From Alkalilimnicola sp. S0819 (lineage in GTDB: Bacteria > Pseudomonadota > Gammaproteobacteria > Nitrococcales > WHIW01): DNA of 64,000 nucleotides. This document shows, one piece after another, positions 1-8,507 of this stretch (its first letter is position 1; the number at the start of each line of letters is the position of its first letter). Made by a program: the position numbers and the translations under genes. A model generated the notes under the pieces. The model was not told where the DNA came from, did no database searches, and was given only the letters and a program-made list of their open reading frames with translations. Location: assembly GCF_009295635.1 (NCBI RefSeq), contig NZ_WHIW01000007.1, forward strand, positions 1 through 64,000. Reading direction: 5' to 3'.

Positions 1-216
1 TGCGCCCGGCGCTCCCCTGCGCTTCTCGCCGGAAGGGGGCGAGCAGCAAACTCGCTACGCTCAAACAAGCTGCTCGCTGATCCCCTTCCGGCTGCGATGC
101 TCGGCTGCATCGACGGCCGCCACCGGCCGTACCCGCCCCAGGACCCGCGCCCAGCTTGCCGGCCCGGCCATCATCACAATCGAGAGGTCGGTTGGTTTTC
201 CCGCGAACCCGCGATG
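1..216. repeat. Large palindromic dispersed repeat, copy A (left end outside window)
   Basis: Bases 1-115 are identical to 46433-46547 (copy B). The right arm at about 116-145 pairs in B with a left arm that here lies outside the window. The arm continues to about 216: its reverse complement resembles the stretch left of copy B at 46313-46383. Inside, an inner stem is visible: the GCGAGCAGC near 38-46 pairs with the GCTGCTCGC near 70-78. An 83-codon reading frame at 97-348 lies on this repeat and is not a credible gene. Bases 217-372 hold nothing clear beyond a TTGACG (248) / CGTCAA (273) inverted pair upstream of the sigma-54-type promoter. Confidence 0.85.
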
Positions 217-372
217 AAGCTTATCCATGCCCGCCCCGCCGGCGGAATTGACGATTTCGTTACTGTGGGCGGCGTCAAACTTCCGACGAAGCCCCTGCCG
301 CAGGCGGGAGAATGCTTGGCAAGCCCCCTTGGGGGGGTGCGCAACTAGCGGTAAATATTAGGAAATACGTGC

Positions 373-389
373 TTGGCACGGCCTGTGCA
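373..389 (+). promoter_or_regulatory. Sigma-54 (RpoN) type -24/-12 promoter
   Basis: TTGGCACGGCCTGTGCA matches the RpoN consensus TTGGCACG-N4-TTGCA with one mismatch. The GG and GC dinucleotides are exactly 10 bases apart, as required. It lies 48 bp before the ATG of the degenerate GGDEF gene. No sigma-70 promoter of similar quality is obvious here. The activator is unknown. Confidence 0.65.
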
Positions 390-436
390 AGACCTTCGAC
401 GAGATCCGCAGACACGCAGTCGTCGAGGTAAACGCC

Positions 437-1234
437 ATGATCGTACGCCAGTTTCCCGCCAGCAGCCGCCCCCAGGACACCGCCAGTGCCTTGGCCACTC
501 GCTTGTCCTTGGCCACCCGCCTGCACGAGAGCCTGGAGCCCTGCGCGGTGCTGGAGCAATTCTTCGCCGAGTTGCGTACCACGCTCGCCATCGCCAGTCT
601 GGAATGGCGCGATGGGGCCGGCGGGGAAGCGATGACGCTCGGTCTGGCGGAGAACTGCCTGCTGGTGCACAGCCTGGAGGACGAGTTCGGTGAGCTGGGC
701 GAACTGACGGTGAGCCGCGGGTACGGCTTCAGCGAAGCCGAGCAGCTGCGCCTGGAGCTGGCCATCGATGTGCTGCGCCCCGCGCTGCGCAACGCGCTGA
801 TGTATCGCGCCGCCATGCAGGGCACTCGGGTGAACCCGCGCAGCGGCCTGGGTAACCGTTTGGCACTCGAAGAGGCCTTGTTCCTGCAGCTGGATGCGCT
901 GCGCCGCCATGACCAGGCCCTGAGCCTGGTGGTGCTGGACTGCGAGGACCTGGCCCTGGTGGAGAGTGACGCCGCCCTGGCCCAGGCCGCCGAGCGGCTC
1001 GCCCAGTACACCCGGGGCAGCGACCAGTTGTTCCAGGAGTCGGCCGGGCGCTTTCTGGTGTTGATGCCGCACACTCCCGCCGCCGGCGCGGTGCGCGCCG
1101 CCGAGCGCCTGGGCCTGCAGCTGCAGGCCCGCACCGCCCACGCCGAGGCCGAGCCCGGCGACACCCCGGCCACCTTGCTGGCCCGGGTGCTCAATGCTCG
1201 CCAGCGCAACGGCGCCGCCCGCAACGCCGCCTGA
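437..1234 (+). CDS. Degenerate GGDEF-domain protein
   Basis: 265 aa, cytosolic, no membrane segment. The C-terminal half is a GGDEF fold recognised by SGLGNRLALEEAL (the usual DALTGLPNR element) near residue 136 and by LFQESAGRFLVLM near 200, where ESAGR replaces the GG(D/E)EF active site. Cyclase activity is therefore unlikely; it may bind nucleotide or act as a partner of another cyclase. The N-terminal 120 residues resemble no domain I can name. It is a single gene driven by a putative RpoN promoter, which would tie it to a specialised regulon such as motility or nitrogen control. Two apparently active GGDEF proteins lie elsewhere in the window. The family call is fairly sure, the role is not. 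Confidence 0.75.
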   Translation: MIVRQFPASSRPQDTASALATRLSLATRLHESLEPCAVLEQFFAELRTTLAIASLEWRDGAGGEAMTLGLAENCLLVHSLEDEFGELGELTVSRGYGFSEAEQLRLELAIDVLRPALRNALMYRAAMQGTRVNPRSGLGNRLALEEALFLQLDALRRHDQALSLVVLDCEDLALVESDAALAQAAERLAQYTRGSDQLFQESAGRFLVLMPHTPAAGAVRAAERLGLQLQARTAHAEAEPGDTPATLLARVLNARQRNGAARNAA

Positions 1235-1291
1235 TCCAATCCGCGCACCCTTGGGCTACAATCTCCCGCCTGTTCGGCGGGAGGTCCCACC

Positions 1292-2542
1292 ATGCCTGTT
1301 CCGGCCCCACGCGGCGCGCTGCGCCTGCTGCTGGACCCCTTGTTCGGCCGTTACTTCTTCGGCCGGCTGCTCTCCACCACCGGGATCTGGATCCATAACA
1401 TCGTTGCCGCCATCGTCGCCTGGGAGCTCAGCGGCTCCGCGCTGATGGTCGGTCTGGTAAGCGTTGCCCAGTTCGCCCCGCAGCTGCTCTTCGCACCGCT
1501 CTCCGGCGCGCTGGCGGATCGGGGGGATCGGCTGCGTCAGTTGCTGTGGGGGCGGGTGATCGTCACCAGCGGTTCCGGGGGGCTGGCGCTGTGGATCGCG
1601 CTGGCCGGCGTGGACGGGCTGCCCGGTGCCTGGCCGGTGGTGGCGGCGGCCTTCATCGTAGGGATGGGCTTCGTGGTGGGCGGGCCGGCCATGCACGCGC
1701 TGCTGCCGGCGCTGGTGCGCCGCGACGAGCTGCCCTCGGCGGTGGCGCTGGGGAACATTCCCATGACCCTCACCCGGGCTCTGGGGCCTGCCCTGGGCGC
1801 GCTGGTGGCGCTGCGCCTGGGGCCGGCGGCGGCCTTCGCGCTGGCCGCCGGCTTCAGCCTGCTGTTCGGGCTGCTCATCGCCGGGCTGCCGGTGCAAAGC
1901 CGCGCGCGGCGCAAGCCCGGCGGCGATACCTCGGTGTGGGGCGGGGTGCGCCATCTGCGCGTGGACCCCACCGTGGGGCGGCTGCTGATCGGCGTGGCGG
2001 CGGTGGGCATAGGCGCCGACCCGGCCATCACCCTGGCGCCGGCGCTCTCGGCGTTGCACGCCGAGGGCACTGAGCTGGCGGGCTTCTTCGCCTCGGCTTT
2101 CGGGGTGGGGGCGGCGACGGTCTACCTGGTGCTTGCCCTGTTGCGCCGGCGCCTCGGCCTGGCGGCATTGTCCACCTTGGGGCTGGGGTTGCTGGCGGCC
2201 GGCATGGTGGCGCTGGCCTTGAGTCCGGGGCCCTGGAGTGTGGCGGCGAGCTTCGTGCTGGCCGGCGGCGGCATGACCTGTGCGCTCACCGGCCTGTCCA
2301 CCCAGGTGCAGCAGCGCCTGCCCGATGCGGTGCGCGGGCGGGTAATGGCGCTGTGGTCCATGGCCTTTCTAGGCTCCCGGCCCTTCGCCTCCAGCACCAA
2401 TGGCGCGGTGACCGACTGGTTCTCGGTGGATGCCGCGCTGGGGCTGGTGGCCTTCGTGCTGTTGCTGGCGGCCTGGCTGTCGCGACCGAGCCGCATGCAG
2501 GCGCTGCCGGATTCGGTGGCCCGGGAGCTGGCGCGGCACTGA
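1292..2542 (+). CDS. MFS transporter (MFS_3 / EntS-like)
   Basis: 416 aa inner-membrane protein with about 12 hydrophobic segments. The GRLLSTTGIWIHNIV start and the loop LSGALADRGDR between helices 2 and 3 are the MFS signature, as in the EntS-like (MFS_3) branch of small-molecule exporters. The ATG at 1292 follows GGAGGT at good distance, and TACAAT at about 1257 is a plausible -10. It stands alone, so the substrate cannot be inferred. The family is secure, the function open. Confidence 0.85.
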   Translation: MPVPAPRGALRLLLDPLFGRYFFGRLLSTTGIWIHNIVAAIVAWELSGSALMVGLVSVAQFAPQLLFAPLSGALADRGDRLRQLLWGRVIVTSGSGGLALWIALAGVDGLPGAWPVVAAAFIVGMGFVVGGPAMHALLPALVRRDELPSAVALGNIPMTLTRALGPALGALVALRLGPAAAFALAAGFSLLFGLLIAGLPVQSRARRKPGGDTSVWGGVRHLRVDPTVGRLLIGVAAVGIGADPAITLAPALSALHAEGTELAGFFASAFGVGAATVYLVLALLRRRLGLAALSTLGLGLLAAGMVALALSPGPWSVAASFVLAGGGMTCALTGLSTQVQQRLPDAVRGRVMALWSMAFLGSRPFASSTNGAVTDWFSVDAALGLVAFVLLLAAWLSRPSRMQALPDSVARELARH

Positions 2543-2569
2543 GACGCGGCGGGCGTCGGGGTCGCGCTC

Positions 2570-2772
2570 CCATCGGGCGGTAGCAAGGCGCTCCCGGGCA
2601 TGGGTCGCGGGAGCCACAGCAGGGCGATGAGCGGCAGCAGCAGGATGATCCCAAGCGCCCAGTCGTTGCCCGCGGCCTGGTAGCGCTGGCTGAGCGGGCC
2701 CTCCCACAGGCGCAGCACCGCGCCTATTCCCCATTGCAGCAGGAAGGCACAGAGGAACACCCGCAGGATCAT
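2570..2772 (-). other. Possible small two-helix membrane protein in the gap after the MFS gene
   Basis: The 500 bp between the MFS gene and the hydrolase contain no certain gene. On the minus strand from ATG 2772 a frame reads MILRVFLCAFLLQWGIGAVL, a charged stretch, then WALGIILLLPLIALLWLP. These are two convincing transmembrane helices. The frame then has no stop until 2122 and runs antisense through the MFS gene, so the true end (or a frameshift) cannot be placed. The ribosome-binding site is weak. The feature end given marks where the plausible coding part fades. Confidence 0.3.
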
Positions 2773-3041
2773 CCCCCGACTCAGGCGGCTGCTGTGCTCC
2801 GCTACACTCTGCTGGTGTCTCTCCCGGTCGTGCTCGGCGCGCCGCTGACGCAGGCCAGATTGTCTGGGCTTTGCCGTCAGCATCGACGGCTTGACGCTGC
2901 CGGAGTGCCTGCGATTGCAGGTGGCGCCGGAGTGGTGTTGTTGGCGTTGGCGCCGAGGGGGCCTTTGGGCGGGTCGGCGGCTGCCTGGGGGGTGACAGGC
3001 TGAAAGCTTCGTGATTCTCGCTATGAACGATGGCGCGGTTT

Positions 3042-4061
3042 CTATCGGGCTACTCGGGTTTCGCAGCAGCTCGTGAGCCAGCGGCTGATCTCGGTGGCGC
3101 TGGTCTCGGCGGCGATCAGGTCCAGGTGCCCCAGCCCGGGCAGCAGACTGACTTCGGCCTGGGGGGCGTGGCGGGCGAACAGCGCGGGGTAGGCGCGCGC
3201 ACGGAAGCTCTCGTCGTCCTCCCCCACCAGCACGCGCAGCGGCCGCTCCAGCGCCGCCAGATCTTCCACATAGTCCATGCGCGGCTGCAGGGAGCGCTGC
3301 AGGCGGTAGGAGTAGTCCAGGGTCTCGGTGCCGTCGCGCAGTTCCCGGGGCATGTGAAAGTGCAGCACGGGGAGGTGGTTGAGCGCGGTGAGGCCCAACC
3401 GGCTCAACATGGTCAGGCCGATCATGCGGGGGATGTTGGGGCTGGCCCAGGCGGAGACTTTCTCGCCCTGGGTGGGGGCCTGGTAATGGATGTAGGGGGC
3501 GAGCAGCAGATGCCCGTCCACCGGTGCGTTGCCCCGTCCGCCCGCGTGCCGGATGACCAGCCCGCCGCCGGCGGAGTGCCCGCCGAGGATCACGGCCTGC
3601 CCCGGATGCTGTCGGCGCACCAGGGCGAGCAGCGCGTTCAGATCCGCTTCCAGTTGCCCCACGTAGTCCACATCGCCCCGGCGCTTCGGCTGCGGACCGT
3701 GGCCGCGCAGATCCGGAGCGTACACATGGGCGGCATCGCTGAGCCGCAGGGCGAGTGGATGCAGATAGCCGCCATAGGCCCTGGCGCCGTGGATCAGGAT
3801 CAGGGCCGGGGCGTGCTCGTGCCTGGCGGGATAGTAGCGGTAGGCGAGCCGTTGGCCGTCCGCGGCGGTGTAGTAGTGGGGCGCGGGCAGGCCGGCGAGA
3901 GGCTTGCGCTCCACCGCGTTGAAGGCCGTGCCGGCGCCGCTGCTCGGTTGTTCGGCGGGCCGGCCCAGGCCCACCAGGGCGAGCGCGACCAGCAGATACA
4001 GCAGCAAGGAGCCCAATGCCCCCCGCAGCAATCGCCGTGCCCAGCGTCGCGCACCGTTCAT
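3042..4061 (-). CDS. Alpha/beta hydrolase (lysophospholipase / S33-like), membrane-anchored
   Basis: 339 aa from ATG 4061. The N terminus has an arginine-rich start followed by a hydrophobic segment (LLLYLLVALALVGLG), a signal anchor or signal peptide placing the enzyme outside the cytoplasm. Nucleophile elbow GGHSAGGG, acid in VLVGEDDESF and base in LPGLGHLDL complete the Ser-Asp-His triad, and LILIHGARAYGG is the oxyanion-hole region. It overlaps the upstream HIT gene by ATGA, so the two are co-translated. Substrate unknown; monoacylglycerol lipase-like and esterase activity are both possible. Confidence 0.8.
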   Translation of the reverse strand: MNGARRWARRLLRGALGSLLLYLLVALALVGLGRPAEQPSSGAGTAFNAVERKPLAGLPAPHYYTAADGQRLAYRYYPARHEHAPALILIHGARAYGGYLHPLALRLSDAAHVYAPDLRGHGPQPKRRGDVDYVGQLEADLNALLALVRRQHPGQAVILGGHSAGGGLVIRHAGGRGNAPVDGHLLLAPYIHYQAPTQGEKVSAWASPNIPRMIGLTMLSRLGLTALNHLPVLHFHMPRELRDGTETLDYSYRLQRSLQPRMDYVEDLAALERPLRVLVGEDDESFRARAYPALFARHAPQAEVSLLPGLGHLDLIAAETSATEISRWLTSCCETRVAR

Positions 4062-4492
4062 GGGCGGCTCTCCGGCTCGGCGCTGAGCAGGCCGGCGGCG
4101 CGCAGGGCCTGGCGTATGCCCTCCAGGGCCGCGGGCCCCCAGTCCGGCCCCGCGGGCAGCCGGCCCCAGACCACGCCGGGCCAACAGGGGTCGTCCTCGC
4201 GCCGGCCGACAACATGGATGTGCAATTGGGGGACCAGGTTGCCGATGGCGGCAAGGTTGACGCGTCGGCAGCCATGGTGGGTCTGGACGAAGGCGGCCAG
4301 CGCGTCCAGTTGCGCGCGCACCCGGGCCCGCTGGTCCGGGGGCAGTTCGTGGAGCTGGCCGTGGCCGGTCTCGGGCACCAGGATGTACCAGGGCAGCAGG
4401 GCATTACGTTGCAGTAGCAGCCAGCCGCCGTCCTTGTGGCCGAGCACATGGCAATCCGCCGCCAGGCGCGGGTGTAGCTGGAAGCCGTCCAT
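4058..4492 (-). CDS. HIT family protein
   Basis: 144 aa, cytosolic. The histidine-triad region reads NLVPQLHIHVVGR: the two central histidines are present, while the first position of the triad is glutamine, as in a common proteobacterial branch of HIT hydrolases. Such enzymes cleave dinucleoside polyphosphates or nucleoside phosphoramidates. WYILVPETGHGQLHELP is the usual preceding segment. It starts 3 bp after the RIO kinase stop and overlaps the hydrolase start, forming a tight minus-strand operon. Confidence 0.85.
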   Translation of the reverse strand: MDGFQLHPRLAADCHVLGHKDGGWLLLQRNALLPWYILVPETGHGQLHELPPDQRARVRAQLDALAAFVQTHHGCRRVNLAAIGNLVPQLHIHVVGRREDDPCWPGVVWGRLPAGPDWGPAALEGIRQALRAAGLLSAEPESRP

Positions 4493-4495
4493 GGC

Positions 4496-5344
4496 TCAGT
4501 CAACCTCCATCGCCCGCAGGCGCGCTTCCAGGGCTTCTTCCCGGGCCGCGTCGATCTCCCGCAGCACCTCGTCCACGTCGGCGGGGCGCTCATCGCGCTG
4601 AAAACGGCCGGTGAGTGGCTGCTCCGGGCTGAGGTCGGCGGCTTCGTACAGCGCCCAGATCTCCCGGCCGTAATCGGTCTGGGCCAGCTCCGGCGCCCAC
4701 TGGGCGAACCAGGCGCTGAGCCGGTCCACGTCGCGCAGCAGCATGCGCGGTGCGTGGTTGTTGCCGGCGGCGTCCACCGCCTGGGGCAGGTCGATGATCA
4801 CCGGCCCCTGGGGATCCACCAGCACGTTGTATTCCGACAGATCGCCGTGGATCAGGCCGGCGCAGAGCATGCGCACCACTTCTTGCATCAGCCGTGCGTG
4901 GAAATCACGTGCCTGGGCGGGCTCCAGGCGCAGATCGTCGAGGCGCGGTGCGACATCACCGTCGGCGTCGGTGACCAGCTCCATCAGCAGCACGCCGTCG
5001 ATGAAGCTGTAGGGCCGGGGGACGCGCACACCGGCCTCGGCGAGGCGGTACAGGGCATCCACCTCGGCGCTCTGCCAGGCGGCTTCCTGCTCTTCGCGGC
5101 CGTAGCGGCTGCGCTTTTGCATGGCGCGGCCCCGGCGGCTGTTGCGCACCTGGCGGCCCTCCTGGTACTGGGTCTGGCTGCGAAAGCCGCGCTGATTGGC
5201 TTCCTTGTAGACCTTGGCGCAGCGCAGTTCCTCACCACATTGCACGAGGAATACGCTGGCTTCCTTGCCGCTTTTGAGCTGGCGCACCACCTGGTCGATC
5301 AGGCCGTCGGCTAGCAGGGGTTGCAGGCGTTTGGGTGTCTTCAA
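4496..5344 (-). CDS. RIO-type serine protein kinase
   Basis: 282 aa. The glycine-poor ATP loop SGKEASVFLV and AKVYK lysine, the catalytic loop LIHGDLSEYNVLV and the metal-binding IIDLPQAVD are the RIO1 signature. An unusually basic insert (GRQVRNSRRGRAMQKRSRYG) lies between the ATP-binding lysine and the catalytic loop, as in other bacterial RIO proteins. Eukaryotic homologues act in ribosome maturation; the bacterial role is poorly known. Cotranscription with an HIT protein and a YajD-like protein is likely (31 bp gap upstream). Confidence 0.88.
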   Translation of the reverse strand: MKTPKRLQPLLADGLIDQVVRQLKSGKEASVFLVQCGEELRCAKVYKEANQRGFRSQTQYQEGRQVRNSRRGRAMQKRSRYGREEQEAAWQSAEVDALYRLAEAGVRVPRPYSFIDGVLLMELVTDADGDVAPRLDDLRLEPAQARDFHARLMQEVVRMLCAGLIHGDLSEYNVLVDPQGPVIIDLPQAVDAAGNNHAPRMLLRDVDRLSAWFAQWAPELAQTDYGREIWALYEAADLSPEQPLTGRFQRDERPADVDEVLREIDAAREEALEARLRAMEVD

Positions 5345-5375
5345 GCGTGTTTCCGGTTGTCGGTGGCGCGGGGCT

Positions 5376-5747
5376 TCACTCGTCCCGCTTCAGCAGATCC
5401 GCCAGTCCCGCCAGCCCCTTGTGGGTGGCGGCGCTGGCGGGGCGGCCGGCCTCGCCGGCGCCGGTGGCGTCCAGCTGGCGGGCGTGTTCGTTGTCGTGGC
5501 AGTACAGACAGAGTAACTCCCAGTTGCTCCCATCGGGGGGGTTGTTGTCATGGTTGTGATCACGATGATGCACGGTGAGCTCGCGCAGATTGGCGCGGCT
5601 GAATTCCCGCCCGCAGCGGCCGCAGACCCAGGGGTAGAGCTTCAGCGCCTGCTCCCGGTAGCCCTGCTCCCGAGCCAGGCGCTGGCGCTGGGTCTCGGCG
5701 ACCAGCCGGTCCAGCCGGTCCATGTCGGGGGTCTTGCGTATGGGCAT
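5376..5747 (-). CDS. yajD: HNH nuclease family protein YajD
   Basis: 123 aa, close in size to E. coli YajD. CGRCGREF and LLCLYCHDNEH provide the two CxxC zinc knuckles, and LTVHHRDHNHDNNPPDGSNW is the HNH core with the His-His pair. It is a small single-domain protein whose biological role is unknown. First gene of the minus-strand run yajD - RIO kinase - HIT - hydrolase. Confidence 0.88.
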   Translation of the reverse strand: MPIRKTPDMDRLDRLVAETQRQRLAREQGYREQALKLYPWVCGRCGREFSRANLRELTVHHRDHNHDNNPPDGSNWELLCLYCHDNEHARQLDATGAGEAGRPASAATHKGLAGLADLLKRDE

Positions 5748-5810
5748 GGCGGCGCTCGCTGTGTTCCTGCCTGAGCGCAGTGTAGGCGGAGGCAGGCGGT
5801 GGCCGTCAAA

Positions 5811-5858
5811 TATGAATATGCGAATTAGTGCTAAAAATCGACTTTCATATGCATTGCG
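5811..5858. promoter_or_regulatory. AT-rich control region of the NitT/TauT-type importer
   Basis: In a GC-rich surround, 5811-5858 is AT-rich and carries two near copies, ATATGAATATGCG and CATATGCATTGCG. This is the sort of layout bound by LysR-type regulators such as CysB or Cbl ahead of sulfonate importers. I cannot identify the regulator or the -35/-10 pair with confidence. Confidence 0.3.
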
Positions 5859-5903
5859 CGCTGTTTAGCATGGGCTCCCCGTCTTCCCCGTGGAGGATTT
5901 CCC

Positions 5904-6911
5904 ATGCGTAAGTTCGTTGCCTGGCTGTTCGCGCTGACCCTGGGCTGGAGCGCGGTGGCGAGTGCCGAAGCGCGTCTGGAGATCGGTTATATGCCGATCA
6001 TCCCGGTGGCCCAGTCTTTCCTGATCCTGGAAGGCGATGCCCTGGCCCGGGCCGGCGTCACGGACGTGGACACGGTCCAGTTCCAGAACGGTCCGGCCAT
6101 GGTGCAGGCGCTGCTCGCCGGCCAGCTGGATGTGGCCTTCGTCGGCATAGGCCCGGCGATGGTGGCCCGTGCCAAGGGGGCGGACGTGAAGGTGGTGGCC
6201 TCCAATATCGTCGAGCAGATCAGCATTCTCGCGCTGGGCGAGCTGGCGCCGTACTTCGAGCGGGGTGATGCCGCCACGGCCTTTGCCCGCTTCGCCGAGG
6301 ACCAGGGCCGCAAGCCGGTGCTGAGCACCTTCCCCCGGGGCTCGGTGCCCGAGACGGTGTTGCAGTACTGGCTGCGCGAGCAGCTGGGCGTGGCGCCGGA
6401 CAGTGTCGAGATCATCTACCAGGGGGCCGCCCAGGTGCAGCAGTCGCTGATGACCGGGGCGGTGGACGGCGCGGCCATCCTGGAGCCGGTGGTGAGCGTC
6501 GTCACCGAGCGTATGCCCGCGGCACGGGTGGTGGTCAGCGGTGCTGCACTCTTCCCCGACCAGCCCGGTGCGGTGCTGCTGGTGCGCGAGCGCCTGATCG
6601 AGCAGCAGCCTGAACTGGTACGCGCGCTGGTGGCCGCCCACGTGGAGGCCACCGAGACCCTGCGCGAACAACCCGCCGAGGCCGCCCCGGTGGTGGGCCG
6701 CTACGTGGGTGGTGGCCGCCTGCCGGTGGCCATCGTGGAACGGGCGATTCGCAATTCCCGGGAGAACTTCCGCGCCGACCCGAACAGCATCATCGAGGGC
6801 ACCCGCCGGATGCGCGACTTCCAGGCCGAACTCGGCACCCTGAAGGTGGATGTGGATCTGGAGGCGCTGTTCGATACCCGCTTCTACGATGAGCTTGCCG
6901 GGGCGCGCTGA
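5904..6911 (+). CDS. ABC transporter substrate-binding protein, NitT/TauT (SsuA-like) family
   Basis: 335 aa with a Sec signal peptide (MRKFVAWLFALTLGWSAVASAEA), so periplasmic. IGYMPIIPVAQSFLI, NGPAMVQALLAGQLDVAFVGIGPAMV and QGAAQVQQSLMTGAVDGAAILEP are the NMT1/TauA-like fold motifs. Ligands in the family include nitrate, taurine and other sulfonates, thiamine precursors and bicarbonate; the sequence does not decide. First gene of a complete three-gene importer, joined to the permease by TGATG. Confidence 0.88.
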   Translation: MRKFVAWLFALTLGWSAVASAEARLEIGYMPIIPVAQSFLILEGDALARAGVTDVDTVQFQNGPAMVQALLAGQLDVAFVGIGPAMVARAKGADVKVVASNIVEQISILALGELAPYFERGDAATAFARFAEDQGRKPVLSTFPRGSVPETVLQYWLREQLGVAPDSVEIIYQGAAQVQQSLMTGAVDGAAILEPVVSVVTERMPAARVVVSGAALFPDQPGAVLLVRERLIEQQPELVRALVAAHVEATETLREQPAEAAPVVGRYVGGGRLPVAIVERAIRNSRENFRADPNSIIEGTRRMRDFQAELGTLKVDVDLEALFDTRFYDELAGAR

Positions 6912-7693
6912 TGCACGGCCCGGCACACCCGCTGCTGCGCTCGCGCCTTGGGCGGGCGGCCTTCGGCCTGCTCGGGGTGGTGCTGTTCGTCGCGCTGTGG
7001 AAGTTCGCCCAGGCCAGCGGCTGGGCGGCGCGGGGCAGCATCCCCGACCCTTTTCTGCTGCCCTCGGCCCTGCGCGAGGAATGGGCCTCGGGGCGGCTGG
7101 CCCCGGTGATCCTCTCCAGCCTCACCCATTACGTGTGGGGGCTGGGCCTGGGCACACTGTGCGGTTTTCTGGTGGGGCTGCTGGCGGCGTCCTCCACGCT
7201 GGCCGATGTCCTGCATGCCTGGCTTGCCCGCATCCTGCGGCCCATTCCGCCGCTCGCCTGGGTGGTGTTCGCCATCGCCTGGTTCAAGGTGAGCCACGCC
7301 GGGGCGGCCTTCGTCATCGCCATCGGCGTGTTCTGGGTGAACTACTTCGCCACCTATTCCGCCGTGCGCGGGGTGGAACCACGCTACTACGAACTGGCCC
7401 GGGCCTTCGCTCAGCACGGTGCCTTGCGCCAGGCCTGGCAAGTGACCCTGCCGGCGGCCGCACCTGGGGTCTTCGCCGGGGTGCGCACCGGCATCGGCCA
7501 AGCCTGGATGACGCTCATCGCCGCGGAGCTGCTGGGCGTGCCCGGCATGGGCCAGGAAATGAACGCCGCCGCCGGGATGGGGGCCTATGAGGCGGTGGTG
7601 GTCTACATGCTGATCATCTCGCTGGTCTACAGCCTGAGCGATTACCTGTTTGCCCAAGTGGAGAAGCGAGCCCTGCAATGGCGCCCGTCCTGA
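6911..7693 (+). CDS. ABC transporter permease, NitT/TauT (SsuC-like) family
   Basis: 260 aa inner-membrane protein with about six helices. The cytoplasmic coupling loop with the EAA motif reads ELARAFAQHGALRQAWQVTLP, and GIGQAWMTLIAAELLG is typical of the SsuC/TauC branch. The ATG overlaps the stop of the binding-protein gene and the end overlaps the ATPase gene by 16 bp, so the three are translationally coupled. Confidence 0.88.
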   Translation: MHGPAHPLLRSRLGRAAFGLLGVVLFVALWKFAQASGWAARGSIPDPFLLPSALREEWASGRLAPVILSSLTHYVWGLGLGTLCGFLVGLLAASSTLADVLHAWLARILRPIPPLAWVVFAIAWFKVSHAGAAFVIAIGVFWVNYFATYSAVRGVEPRYYELARAFAQHGALRQAWQVTLPAAAPGVFAGVRTGIGQAWMTLIAAELLGVPGMGQEMNAAAGMGAYEAVVVYMLIISLVYSLSDYLFAQVEKRALQWRPS

Positions 7694-8409
7694 ACATCGA
7701 ACGCCTCGCTTACCGCTATGCCCCCGACGCGCCGCCGGTGTTCCAGGGGCTGGACCTGCAGGTGCAGCCCGGGGAGTTCATCGCCGTGGTGGGCGGCTCG
7801 GGGGTGGGCAAGTCCACGCTGCTGCGCTGCGTGGCCGGGCTGAGCCGGCACTGCGATGGCGAGATCCGGTTGCAGGTGGCCGGGGGGGCGGGCCGTCGCG
7901 CCCACGCCACGGTGTTTCAGGACGCGCGCCTGATGCCCTGGCGGCGGGTGCGCGGCAATATCGCCTATGGCCTGCAGGGTCTGGGCTTGAGCAAGGCGCA
8001 GATGGCCGAGCGGGTGGCTGAGGTCCTGAGCCTCACCCGGCTCACCGAGCTGGCCGATCGCTGGCCCCACCAGCTCTCCGGCGGCCAGTCCCAGCGCGCG
8101 GGCATTGCCCGGGCCTTGGCGGTGCACCCCGAGCTGCTGTTGATGGACGAGCCCTTCAGCGCGGTGGACGCGATTACCCGCGAGCATCTGCAGGATCAGC
8201 TGCTGGGCATTTGGCAGCGGACCGGCAAGGCGGTGCTGTTCGTCACCCACGACATCGACGAGGCGGTGTACCTGGCTGATCGGGTGCTGGTGCTGGCCGG
8301 CGCGCCCGCGCGGGTGGCGCTGGACCAGCGCATCGAGCCGGCGCGCCCGCGCCGCCGTGGCGACGTGGCGCTGCAGGCCCTGGCCCACGAGATCGCCCGG
8401 GCGTTGTAA
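7678..8409 (+). CDS. ABC transporter ATP-binding protein, NitT/TauT (SsuB-like) family
   Basis: 243 aa. Walker A GGSGVGKST, Q-loop VFQDARLMPW, signature LSGGQSQRAGIARAL, Walker B LLLMDEP and the H-loop VTHDIDEAV are all intact, so the importer should be functional. It energises the preceding permease. Followed after 98 bp by a DsrE-like gene, which with the cysI locus further on would suit a sulfur-compound substrate; this is a guess. Confidence 0.9.
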   Translation: MAPVLNIERLAYRYAPDAPPVFQGLDLQVQPGEFIAVVGGSGVGKSTLLRCVAGLSRHCDGEIRLQVAGGAGRRAHATVFQDARLMPWRRVRGNIAYGLQGLGLSKAQMAERVAEVLSLTRLTELADRWPHQLSGGQSQRAGIARALAVHPELLLMDEPFSAVDAITREHLQDQLLGIWQRTGKAVLFVTHDIDEAVYLADRVLVLAGAPARVALDQRIEPARPRRRGDVALQALAHEIARAL

Positions 8410-8507
8410 AGTCCCTTGGTACATCGTCCGCTCCCGGCCTTCCTCGGCCGCGCCCGCAGGCAAAGGAGGGGCGGCTAGCGTCCAACCGCGAACCTTCGGA
8501 GCCTTCC

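Noticed and set aside
97-348. Small ORF at the left edge
   Set aside because: It lies on the palindromic repeat; equivalent reading frames occur in copies B and C in either direction.
2122-4593. 823-codon open frame on the minus strand
   Set aside because: It crosses the MFS gene antisense and two real minus-strand genes in another frame; only a short stretch near 2570-2772 looks protein-like.
3030-4601. 523-codon frame on the plus strand
   Set aside because: Antisense to the hydrolase and HIT genes, which have catalytic motifs and ATGA coupling.
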